From Bacteroides faecium (GTDB lineage: Bacteria; Bacteroidota; Bacteroidia; Bacteroidales; Bacteroidaceae), in the NCBI RefSeq assembly GCF_012113595.1, contig NZ_CP050831.1:1116001-1180000 (forward strand): a stretch of DNA of 64,000 nucleotides, in the 5' to 3' direction. Positions 1 through 7,223 of the stretch are shown piece by piece. Position 1 is the first letter of the stretch, and each line of letters starts with the position of its first letter. The notes beneath the pieces are model-generated. The model had not been told where the DNA came from and did no database searches. It saw only the letters and a program-made list of their open reading frames with translations. Position numbers and translations under genes: made by a program.

Positions 1-487
1 TTAGATTCAACGTTTCACAAGCATCTTGTAATATGAGAGCACCCTTATTGTGCGCATATTCACAGATACGGTTCATATCACATGGAAATCCCAGAAAATG
101 AGTCAATGCGATAAGTGACGGAGGAACCGGTTCGTCCATCAACCGGTCAACAGACAGATTAAAGCCTTCAGGCTCCACATCAATCAGTTTTACTTCAAAG
201 CCTGCCATCAATAATGCACTTATAGTTGTCGGAAACGTAAATCCTGACGCTACCGCCGTCATAGGCTTATTCGCATATTTGATTTTCTCCGCCATAGCAA
301 GCGCGGCAACCAAATTTGCTGATGAGCCACTGTTGGTAAGCGTAAGGAAAGAGGTGCCGAATGTAGTATTCAGTTCATTTGCAAACATCTGTATATTGCG
401 GCGGGGCATCCCTATTTCATGCTCAAGGTATTCGCCAAATCCATTTAAACTGATATTCTCCGTGCAAGGATACTGATATTTAATCAT
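1..487 (-). CDS. DegT/DnrJ/EryC1/StrS-type PLP aminotransferase, N-terminal part
   Basis: The gene reads leftward and is cut by the window start, so only the first 162 codons are seen. The translation begins MIKYQYPCTENISL and carries SGSSANL near residue 57 and a later HFLGFPCDMNRIC...ILQDAC stretch, both typical of DegT/DnrJ/EryC1/StrS sugar aminotransferases or dehydrases. The SGSSANL and SGFTFPTT patterns resemble the RfbH-like branch. The family acts on nucleotide-linked keto-sugars using PLP. The active-site lysine (or its histidine replacement in RfbH) lies beyond the window, so the reaction cannot be decided. The start lies 2 bp after the stop of the radical SAM gene, so the two are co-transcribed. 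The substrate is unknown. Confidence 0.85.
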   Translation of the reverse strand, partial: MIKYQYPCTENISLNGFGEYLEHEIGMPRRNIQMFANELNTTFGTSFLTLTNSGSSANLVAALAMAEKIKYANKPMTAVASGFTFPTTISALLMAGFEVKLIDVEPEGFNLSVDRLMDEPVPPSLIALTHFLGFPCDMNRICEYAHNKGALILQDACETLNL

Positions 488-489
488 AG

Positions 490-1806
490 CTATATACTTT
501 TATTAGATTGATGAAATAAGGATAACACAGCACCGTAATCCCGAAACCCTTTGTGAGTGATATAGATGATATCCTCTTCTCGTTTTATCAAGTGTTGGTC
601 AAACAGGAATTTAAACTGGTTATGAAAAACATCCAATGGATTTTCTCCCAGTATTTCTTCCATCTTCGATAACTTGAACATACCACAGTAACCACAAATC
701 GCAATGTATTTGGAAAGTAGTTCCCGGCGAGGCAGAATATAAACATCACCACATTCAAAACTCTCTTGTTGAAGACATTCCGTTAAGGATTCCCCATTCT
801 TCCCTATATTATAAGATAGTCCTTTGCTGCTCTTACTTTGCGCGGCTATACCAAACCCTTTGTAGGCACAATTCTCTGTCATCCTATTCTGTAGATAGGA
901 TGAGACTCCCATATCATTCGCCCGCGAGAATGTGTTCTGTCCAAACCGCCCTTTATATCCCATATCCATAATATGATTGAAGAGAAATTCATATTGCTTG
1001 AAGAGACACGATGCCGGTTTCGACTGATAACTGTTGAGCATATTTGTCCGTAATTCATAGATAGTTAGATGCTCCGGCAGTAATTCACTGATAATCGCCA
1101 ATGCGGCTGTCAAGTCCTTGTCGCTTTGGTTTAGGAATCCGTACATTAAATCAATATTCAATATGGATACCCCATATTTCCGACATTGTGCGAAAATATC
1201 ACTCATGTGGGCTAAAGACCCGTTATATCTATGATTAGCCAACAAGAAAGAAGTGTTGGCACTTTGAATTCCCAAGGATATCCGTTTAATTCCCGAAGTT
1301 GCAATCGCTCTGATTTTATCTTTATCAAGTGTTGAAAAGGTCGCCTCAATACTTGGTAAGAAATCAGAAGATAGATTGCAACGGTCTACTCCGTTGCGAT
1401 AAATCTGCAATAAACGTTCAAATGCCCTTAAGCTCAAGGCAGTGGGCGTCCCGCCTCCAATATCAAACCCGCGCAGGCGTAAGTTCGGATATTTGTTTAA
1501 AAAGGCATCAATATCCTTCTCCAGAATGTCAAGATAGCGTTCTTCATCTATCCCGTTATCCAATTTAAATCTTATGTATTCACAGAATTTGCATAACGAA
1601 CGGCAAAAAGGTACATGAATATAAAAACAAATATCCTTATCCATATCAAAGGGTAATGGAAAGGTAGACTTAAACTGTACCCAATCAACAGGTTTGAGTG
1701 GATATGATGTGTTCAGCAAAGCTTTATTTCTTCGCTGCTCAAATATATTTTCCATCGGAACTTCCATCTCTTTCATATTCAACCCAAGGTTTCCTTTTTG
1801 CATCAT
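490..1806 (-). CDS. HemN-like radical SAM protein
   Basis: This is a 438-residue radical SAM enzyme of the coproporphyrinogen III oxidase-like (HemN/HemW) superfamily. A CxxxCxxC cluster motif (FCRSLCKFC) lies at about residues 68, 72 and 75, followed by GGGTPTAL and a SLGIQS segment as in HemN-like proteins. The C-terminal 100 residues look like a winged helix. A longer reading begins at 1857, but a good promoter at 1828-1858 overlaps that extra stretch, so the ATG pair at 1801-1806 is preferred; the ATG at 1753-1755 is also possible. It is followed after 2 bp by the aminotransferase. Pairing with a sugar-type aminotransferase argues against a pure heme role, but the substrate cannot be named. 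Confidence 0.82.
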   Translation of the reverse strand: MMQKGNLGLNMKEMEVPMENIFEQRRNKALLNTSYPLKPVDWVQFKSTFPLPFDMDKDICFYIHVPFCRSLCKFCEYIRFKLDNGIDEERYLDILEKDIDAFLNKYPNLRLRGFDIGGGTPTALSLRAFERLLQIYRNGVDRCNLSSDFLPSIEATFSTLDKDKIRAIATSGIKRISLGIQSANTSFLLANHRYNGSLAHMSDIFAQCRKYGVSILNIDLMYGFLNQSDKDLTAALAIISELLPEHLTIYELRTNMLNSYQSKPASCLFKQYEFLFNHIMDMGYKGRFGQNTFSRANDMGVSSYLQNRMTENCAYKGFGIAAQSKSSKGLSYNIGKNGESLTECLQQESFECGDVYILPRRELLSKYIAICGYCGMFKLSKMEEILGENPLDVFHNQFKFLFDQHLIKREEDIIYITHKGFRDYGAVLSLFHQSNKSI

Positions 1807-1827
1807 AACTTTAGACTCTTTGATTGA

Positions 1828-1858
1828 CAAATATAGAGAGAAAAATAAAGTACACAAA
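1828..1858 (-). promoter_or_regulatory. Bacteroides-type promoter of the radical SAM-aminotransferase operon
   Basis: On the minus strand a -33 TTTG (1855-1858) is followed by 19 bp and a -7 box TATATTTG (1828-1835), which matches the Bacteroides consensus TTTG/TAnnTTTG. Transcription would begin near 1820, just upstream of the ATG at 1806, which supports the shorter start of the radical SAM gene. Confidence 0.65.
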
Positions 1859-2000
1859 TAAAAGCAGGAACTTTTCTATAAATCGTATTGAAAAGTAACT
1901 ATCAATTATTTATTCAGTCTGACCGGTTTGGCAGATAAACAAGACCAGAGAAAAAGCAAGGAATATAAACACTTAATATTCAATACAATACAGTACTTAA

Positions 2001-2085
2001 TTTTCCATTAAAAGGAACACCCCGTTGGTTTAAAAGGAAGGCTGCCTTGGTTTAAAACCAACGGGGTGTTCCTTTTAAACCAACG
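2001..2085. repeat. Four-unit 22-bp array with nested 22-bp inverted repeat
   Basis: Four AT-centred units with cores ATTAAA or TTTAAA occur at 2007, 2029, 2051 and 2074, spaced 22, 22 and 23 bp. The flanks alternate between TTGG/CCAA and CC/GG. Positions 2010-2031 and 2055-2076 form a perfect 22-bp inverted repeat with a 23-nt loop, so the array can also fold as a long hairpin. It lies in the 467-bp gap between two divergent genes, upstream of both promoters. The geometry matches the arrays at 10339-10622 and 52059-52146 although the sequence does not. Nothing else was recognised in 1859-2200. Confidence 0.8.
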
Positions 2086-2204
2086 AGATGATGATTTTTC
2101 ATCCTCTTTTCAGATATATTTTCTAAGATTTATCTATCATTGCTTTCCTATTAACCAATTAAGTTCCCCAAATAGAAGCGCGCAAAGAAGTTATGGAATG
2201 TTTG

Positions 2205-2236
2205 TTTGGAGAAGTAACAAAAAGACCCTACCTTTG
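2205..2236 (+). promoter_or_regulatory. Bacteroides-type promoter of the AAA-ATPase/nuclease gene
   Basis: TTTG (2205-2208; a second TTTG is at 2201) is followed after 20 bp by TACCTTTG (2229-2236), a full match to the Bacteroides -33/-7 consensus. The coding start is 38 bp downstream. Confidence 0.72.
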
Positions 2237-2273
2237 TTTGTATTCAAAGTGAACTTTTAAAAAGGCATAAATT

Positions 2274-4025
2274 ATGGAAGAATATATAGCACCGCGCAGA
2301 AAACGTATCCCCTATGGCATGATGAACTTCGCAGTAATCCGCCGCGACGACTGTTATTATGTGGACAAAACCCGTTTTATCCCCATGATAGAAGAGGCAG
2401 ACAAGTTTTTCTTCTTTATCCGCCCGCGCCGTTTTGGCAAAAGTCTTACGGTAAATATGTTGCAGCACTACTATGATATACTAGCCAAGGATAAATTCGA
2501 TGCCCTGTTTGGCGACCTATACATCGGGAAGTACCCTACACCAGACCGGAACAGCTACTTGGTGCTATACCTCAACTTCTCCGGAATAGTCGGTGAACTG
2601 CACAACTACCGAAAAGGGCTGGATGCACATTGTGGCACCACCTTTGAGAACTTCTGCAAAATATATGCCGACTATCTGCCACAAGATACGGTGGAAGAAT
2701 TGCGGACAAAAGAAGGAGCAGTGGAACAACTGGACTTTCTTTACCAGGTATGTGCACGTGTCGGACAGAGAATTTATCTCTTTATCGACGAATATGACCA
2801 CTTCACCAATGCCATCCTCTCGGATATAGAAAGCCTGCACCGTTATACGGACGAAACGCATGGCGAAGGTTATCTGCGCGCCTTCTTCAATAAAATAAAA
2901 GCCGGAACCTATTCCAGCATCGAGCGTTGTTTCATTACCGGTGTAAGCCCCGTGACGATGGACGACCTCACAAGCGGGTTCAATATCGGAACCAACTATT
3001 CGCTCACACCGGAATTCAACGAGATGATAGGTTTCACGGAAGAAGAAGTGCGCCAAATGCTCACTTACTACTCCACCACCAGTCCATTCAATCACAGCGT
3101 GGACGAACTGATAGAAATGATGAAACCCTGGTATGACAACTACTGCTTTGCAGAAGAATGTTATGGTGAAACCACTATGTACAACTCCAACATGGTGCTC
3201 TACTTCGTCAAGAATTACATCCAACGGGGCAAAGCACCCAGGGATATGGTAGAAGACAATATCCGTATCGACTACGAGAAGTTACGTATGCTTATCCGCA
3301 AGGACAAGGAATTTGCCCATGATGCTTCCATCATACAGACATTGGTGAGCGAAGGCTATGTCACCGGAGAACTGAAAAAAGGTTTTCCTGCCGTCAATAT
3401 CACAAACCCCGACAACTTTGTGAGCCTGCTCTACTATTTCGGCATGCTTACTATCAGTGGTATGTATAAAGGAAAGACCAAACTTACCATCCCCAACCAA
3501 GTAGTCCGCGAACAAATCTACACCTATCTGCTGAGTACTTATGACGAGGCTGACCTCAGTTTCAGCAGTTACGAGAAGAACGAACTGGCCAGTGCCCTTG
3601 CTTACGACGGTTCCTGGAAAGCCTATTTCGGTTATATTGCCGACTGTCTGAAACGTTACACTTCCCAGCGTGACAAACAGAAAGGTGAATTCTTCGTTCA
3701 CGGCTTTACTCTTGCCATGACGGCACAGAACCGCTTCTACCGTCCCATTTCCGAACAGGATACACAAGCAGGTTATGTCGATATTTTCCTCTGTCCGCTA
3801 CTGGATATCTATTCCGACATGAAACACAGTTACATTGTGGAACTGAAATACGCCAAATATAAAGACCCCGAAAGCCGCGTGGAAGAACTGCGCCTGGAAG
3901 GGATTGCACAAGCTAACCGCTATGCAGAGACCGAGACGGTGAAAAATGCGGTCGGTGCCACACAACTTCATAAGATTGTGGTGGTGTATAAAGGAATGGA
4001 TATGCCGGTATGTGAAGAAATTTAA
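2274..4025 (+). CDS. AAA-ATPase-like / PD-(D/E)XK nuclease-like protein
   Basis: The 583-residue protein has the architecture of a large Bacteroidota family: an N-terminal AAA-ATPase_like domain (Pfam PF09820) and a C-terminal PDDEXK_9 domain (PF08011). Visible marks are YGMMNF and YYVDKT near the start, a P-loop-like IRPRRFGKSLT at about residue 45, IDEYD (Walker B-like) near residue 168, and a C-terminal YVDIFLC...YIVELK that fits the D-ELK nuclease core. The family occurs in many near-identical copies per genome and its job is unsettled; defence and mobile-element roles have been proposed. It has its own promoter and a downstream terminator, so it is monocistronic. Family assignment is firm; function is not. 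Confidence 0.88.
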   Translation: MEEYIAPRRKRIPYGMMNFAVIRRDDCYYVDKTRFIPMIEEADKFFFFIRPRRFGKSLTVNMLQHYYDILAKDKFDALFGDLYIGKYPTPDRNSYLVLYLNFSGIVGELHNYRKGLDAHCGTTFENFCKIYADYLPQDTVEELRTKEGAVEQLDFLYQVCARVGQRIYLFIDEYDHFTNAILSDIESLHRYTDETHGEGYLRAFFNKIKAGTYSSIERCFITGVSPVTMDDLTSGFNIGTNYSLTPEFNEMIGFTEEEVRQMLTYYSTTSPFNHSVDELIEMMKPWYDNYCFAEECYGETTMYNSNMVLYFVKNYIQRGKAPRDMVEDNIRIDYEKLRMLIRKDKEFAHDASIIQTLVSEGYVTGELKKGFPAVNITNPDNFVSLLYYFGMLTISGMYKGKTKLTIPNQVVREQIYTYLLSTYDEADLSFSSYEKNELASALAYDGSWKAYFGYIADCLKRYTSQRDKQKGEFFVHGFTLAMTAQNRFYRPISEQDTQAGYVDIFLCPLLDIYSDMKHSYIVELKYAKYKDPESRVEELRLEGIAQANRYAETETVKNAVGATQLHKIVVVYKGMDMPVCEEI

Positions 4026-4225
4026 GGTAACCTCAGCAATAAAATCATACAGAATCTCAAAATTCACTGTGAATAGAAACACATTGTGTCCGTTAACAGT
4101 AAAAATCCGTAAAAGAATTCAAAAGAGAAACAAATACAATAAGATTATTTGGAAAGGACAAGACGAAGGCTTACATTTGTCATGTGATTTTTTTCATAGT
4201 ATTAGATTTAAGGTTAACAAAGGTT

Positions 4226-4250
4226 GGAGCAAAGCGTTGCTCCTTTTTTT
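4226..4250 (+). terminator. Rho-independent terminator
   Basis: GGAGCAA (4226-4232) pairs with TTGCTCC (4237-4243) around a 4-nt loop and is followed by seven T residues. It lies 200 bp after the AAA-ATPase gene and points rightward, so it should end that transcript before the oppositely oriented dprA. Confidence 0.75.
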
Positions 4251-4285
4251 ATGCCTATATACGGATTTTTATGTCTATATACGGA
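4251..4285. repeat. Two-copy 20-bp direct repeat
   Basis: ATGCCTATATACGGA (4251-4265) is repeated with one change at 4271-4285, a period of exactly 20 bp. It sits between the terminator and the dprA stop codon. The remaining non-coding stretch 4026-4225 shows nothing recognisable. Confidence 0.6.
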
Positions 4286-5410
4286 CTAAGCCAATAATTG
4301 ATACATTCCCCCTGCCAATACACGAACCACTCCTTTCATCTCCAGTTCGAAAAGAATAGCATTTATCTTATGCACGGGAATATCCGCTTCCACCACCAGA
4401 GAATTAATTTGCAAATTTCCCTGTTTCTCCAGGATAGCAACTATTTTCTGCTCGTCATCGGACAGTTCGAGGAAAAGGCTACGCTGTATGTTTGCTTTTT
4501 CCGAAGGGATTACCGACATATCCCAGCCCATTGCTTTCACAAAATCTTCGGCTGACAATAACAAAGAAGCTCTGTTTTCTCTGATTAACAGGTTACATCC
4601 TTTTGAATATTCATCATTCACACGACCGGGGAAAGCAAAACAATCGCGATGATAGCTTTCGGCAAGTTCGGCAGTAATCAGTGAACCGCCTTTCTCTGCT
4701 GATTCAATGACAATGGTAGCATCACACATACCGGCGACAATACGGTTGCGGCTGATAAAGTTATGCCGGTCGGGATTGGTGCCGGACATGAACTCGGTAA
4801 GCAGCCCGCCGTTTTCAAGCATATCGACAGCCGTTTTCCGATGAACATAAGGATAGATACGGTCCAAACCATGTGCAAGGACACCTACCGTAGGCAGTTC
4901 ATTAGCCAGCGCTTCGCGGTGCGCATGGATATCAATCCCATAAGCAAGCCCGCTGACTACCAGCACATCAGGGCAAAGCGTTTTCAAATCCCGCAAGAAA
5001 GAGGCACAGATTTGGGTCCCATAGTCCGTGGCATTGCGGGTTCCTACCATATTTATTACATGAAGGGAATTTAAATCGGTATTTCCTTTAAAGAAAAGAA
5101 CGACAGGGGCATCCTCACACTCCCGCAAACGGGAAGGATAAGCCTCATCATGAAAAGTAAGACATGAAATCCGGTTCTTCCGGATAAATTCATATTCCTG
5201 CCCCGCACGGGCAATAGCTTGTGGACAATCCAACGCTTCCACTACCCGCCGGCTTATTTCAGGAATACGTTCCGGCAGTTCTTTGCGCAGGCGGAATACA
5301 TCAACGGCATTGCCCATTCCGCTTATAAGATGTTTCGCTCCAATGTGCCCGATACCGGGCACCATTGTCAAAGCGATGCTATAAATTTGTTCTTCTTCGG
5401 AGCTATTCAT
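4286..5410 (-). CDS. dprA: DNA-processing protein DprA
   Basis: DprA loads RecA onto incoming single-stranded DNA in natural transformation, and also occurs widely in non-competent bacteria. The 374-residue product has a short HhH-like N-terminal region (MVPGIGHIGAKHL), a central Rossmann-like DprA/Smf domain with VGTRNATDYG, VVSGLAYGIDIHAH, the long NPDRHNFISRNRIVAG stretch and AEKGGSLITAELA, and a C-terminal winged-helix tail from about residue 310. Length and motif order are normal. Its start overlaps the thioesterase stop by 8 bp, so it is translated as the last gene of the U32-thioesterase-dprA operon. Confidence 0.95.
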   Translation of the reverse strand: MNSSEEEQIYSIALTMVPGIGHIGAKHLISGMGNAVDVFRLRKELPERIPEISRRVVEALDCPQAIARAGQEYEFIRKNRISCLTFHDEAYPSRLRECEDAPVVLFFKGNTDLNSLHVINMVGTRNATDYGTQICASFLRDLKTLCPDVLVVSGLAYGIDIHAHREALANELPTVGVLAHGLDRIYPYVHRKTAVDMLENGGLLTEFMSGTNPDRHNFISRNRIVAGMCDATIVIESAEKGGSLITAELAESYHRDCFAFPGRVNDEYSKGCNLLIRENRASLLLSAEDFVKAMGWDMSVIPSEKANIQRSLFLELSDDEQKIVAILEKQGNLQINSLVVEADIPVHKINAILFELEMKGVVRVLAGGMYQLLA

Positions 5411-5807
5411 TCAGGTAAGGAGCAAAGACGTTATCAAACAATTCGCTGTCGCTCAAACGTCCATTTACTACACATACCGTTTCAACAGTGGATTTCACTA
5501 CTACTTTATTATCACTTTTGCGGAAGATATCCTGATAGAATACATACTTGATGCCTTCTTTCCTCATATATAGCTTGGAAACAAACTCGTCCCCACTTTT
5601 CAGCGGAGTTTTGAAAGCCATATTGATACGCGCCACTACCGGGTCTACGCCCTGCTCATGGAGCGCAGCAAAACTTACGCCGACTGAGGTCAGAAACTCA
5701 TGGCGGGTATGTTCCAGATAATGCTGATAATTGGCATTGTTCACGATGCCCTGAAGGTCACACTCATAATCGCGCACCTTCATTTCCAATTCATAGATAT
5801 AGTTCAT
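5403..5807 (-). CDS. Hotdog-fold acyl-CoA thioesterase (YbgC/FadM-like)
   Basis: The 134-residue protein has the 4-hydroxybenzoyl-CoA thioesterase/YbgC signature: RDYECDLQGIVNNANYQHY near the N terminus, with the candidate catalytic Asp in ECDLQGIVN, and ARINMAFKTPLKSGDEF. Such enzymes hydrolyse acyl-CoA or acyl-ACP thioesters in the cytoplasm; the chain preferred here is unknown. It overlaps dprA by 8 bp and follows the U32 gene after a 40-bp gap that contains a short ATTGAGAATT direct repeat. Confidence 0.9.
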   Translation of the reverse strand: MNYIYELEMKVRDYECDLQGIVNNANYQHYLEHTRHEFLTSVGVSFAALHEQGVDPVVARINMAFKTPLKSGDEFVSKLYMRKEGIKYVFYQDIFRKSDNKVVVKSTVETVCVVNGRLSDSELFDNVFAPYLNE

Positions 5808-5847
5808 TTAAATTGAGAATTGAGAATTAAAAGTTGAGAAATAACGG

Positions 5848-7131
5848 TCAGCCTCTTTTTTGTTCGATATCCAGCCCTTTGAATCTCTTCAATTCTTCGG
5901 TAGACACCAGTTTGTACAGCTTGTCACTGGGACGTATCTTATCCGATTTCATGGAGAAATGCTCCCCTTTCTTTACCGTCTGCACCGGTTTCAAATCGAC
6001 ACGCGCTTCATCCAGTGTCATGAAAACTGCACCGGTAGTCGGCCCTGTAATGAGAAGTTTGTCGCCTACGCTGACTTCGGCGGCTTCCACCAGAAATTCG
6101 GAAACGCCTATATTGGAATAATATTTAATGCCTTTGCCCACGTAGATTTTACGTTCTGTTGCAGCCGAACCATAATTGCGGGTCCATTCTCCCAAACGCT
6201 GTCCCAAATAATAGCCGTCCCAGAAGCCACGGTTGAAAACTGTCTTCAGGCGTTCGTCCCAAACTGCAATCTTTTCATCGGTAAACGTATCTTCCAGATA
6301 GGCTTTGATAGCTTCCTTATAACATTCCACCACCGTACGCACATACTCAGGACCACGGGCACGGCCTTCAATCTTGAATACACGCACGCCCGCATCCATC
6401 ATCTTATTCATAAAGTGAATGGTTTTCAGGTCTTTCGGCGACATGATATATTCGTTATCAATATCCAGTTCCACATCAGTTTCCTTATCACGGACGGTAT
6501 AAGAACGGCGGCACACCTGCATACAAGCCCCCCGGTTGGCGGAATGGTTCATCTCATGCAGGGAAAGATAACATTTGCCCGAAACAGCCATGCAAAGCGC
6601 ACCGTGGCAGAACATCTCGATACGAATCTGTTCGCCATTCGGACCGCAGATATGCCCTTCCTGTATCTGGCGGTAAATCTCCGCTACCTGTTCCAGGTTC
6701 AACTCACGGGCTAATACCACTACATCGGCAAATTGCGCATAGAATTTCAATGCTTCCGCATTGGAGATATTCAACTGGGTGGAAAGATGCACTTCCTGCC
6801 CTATCCGGCGGGCATAGTTCATCACCGCCACATCAGCCGCAATCACAGCCGAAATTCCCGCTTCCTTGGCTGCATCGACAATCGTATGCATCAAAGGAAT
6901 ATCTTTATCATAGATAATGGTGTTGACCGTCAGATAACTTTTCATCCCGTGTTCATCGCACGTACGGGCTATCTCCCGCAAATCATCAATCGTGAACGTA
7001 TTAGCCGAACGGGCACGCATGTTTAGGTTTTCTATACCGAAATAGATAGAATCGGCACCTGCCTGAATAGCCGCAGCAAGAGATTCGCGCGAACCTACAG
7101 GAGCCATAATTTCAAAATCTTTTATGTTCAT
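5848..7131 (-). CDS. Peptidase U32 family protein (TrhP/RlhA-like)
   Basis: The 427-residue protein begins with FEIMAPVGSRESLAAAIQAGADSIYFG, the family hallmark, and keeps the U32 cysteine set in FCHGALCMAVSGKCYLS and NRGACMQVCRR (about residues 180-215). In E. coli homologues (TrhP, RlhA) these cysteines are linked to an Fe-S cluster and the proteins hydroxylate tRNA U34 or 23S rRNA, with prephenate as a precursor. A tRNA or rRNA hydroxylation role is therefore more likely than proteolysis. It heads the operon with the thioesterase and dprA. Which RNA is modified cannot be told. Confidence 0.9.
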   Translation of the reverse strand: MNIKDFEIMAPVGSRESLAAAIQAGADSIYFGIENLNMRARSANTFTIDDLREIARTCDEHGMKSYLTVNTIIYDKDIPLMHTIVDAAKEAGISAVIAADVAVMNYARRIGQEVHLSTQLNISNAEALKFYAQFADVVVLARELNLEQVAEIYRQIQEGHICGPNGEQIRIEMFCHGALCMAVSGKCYLSLHEMNHSANRGACMQVCRRSYTVRDKETDVELDIDNEYIMSPKDLKTIHFMNKMMDAGVRVFKIEGRARGPEYVRTVVECYKEAIKAYLEDTFTDEKIAVWDERLKTVFNRGFWDGYYLGQRLGEWTRNYGSAATERKIYVGKGIKYYSNIGVSEFLVEAAEVSVGDKLLITGPTTGAVFMTLDEARVDLKPVQTVKKGEHFSMKSDKIRPSDKLYKLVSTEELKRFKGLDIEQKRG

Positions 7132-7171
7132 CTTACTTGTCCGATAATCATTTAAATGTGATAGAAGTATG

Positions 7172-7179
7172 CAAAGGTA
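7172..7179 (-). promoter_or_regulatory. -7 box for the U32-thioesterase-dprA operon
   Basis: On the minus strand the sequence reads TACCTTTG, a full TAnnTTTG match, about 41 bp upstream of the U32 start. No good TTTG is seen at the -33 position, so activity may depend on an activator or be modest. Confidence 0.5.
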
Positions 7180-7191
7180 CGAATTAATCCG

Positions 7192-7199
7192 TATTTTTG
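7192..7199 (+). promoter_or_regulatory. -7 box for the AlbA_2 regulator-dusB operon
   Basis: TATTTTTG matches TAnnTTTG and ends 25 bp before the ATG at 7224. A reading frame that would start with TTG at 7197 lies inside this box and is therefore not the start. The two divergent -7 boxes are only 12 bp apart, so the promoters share upstream DNA. Confidence 0.45.
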
Positions 7200-7223
7200 C
7201 AGAGAATAAAGCAGAAAGAAGAA

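Noticed and set aside
5860..6714. 284-codon plus-strand frame
   Set aside because: Antisense of the U32 gene, rich in His/Phe/Arg without any domain.
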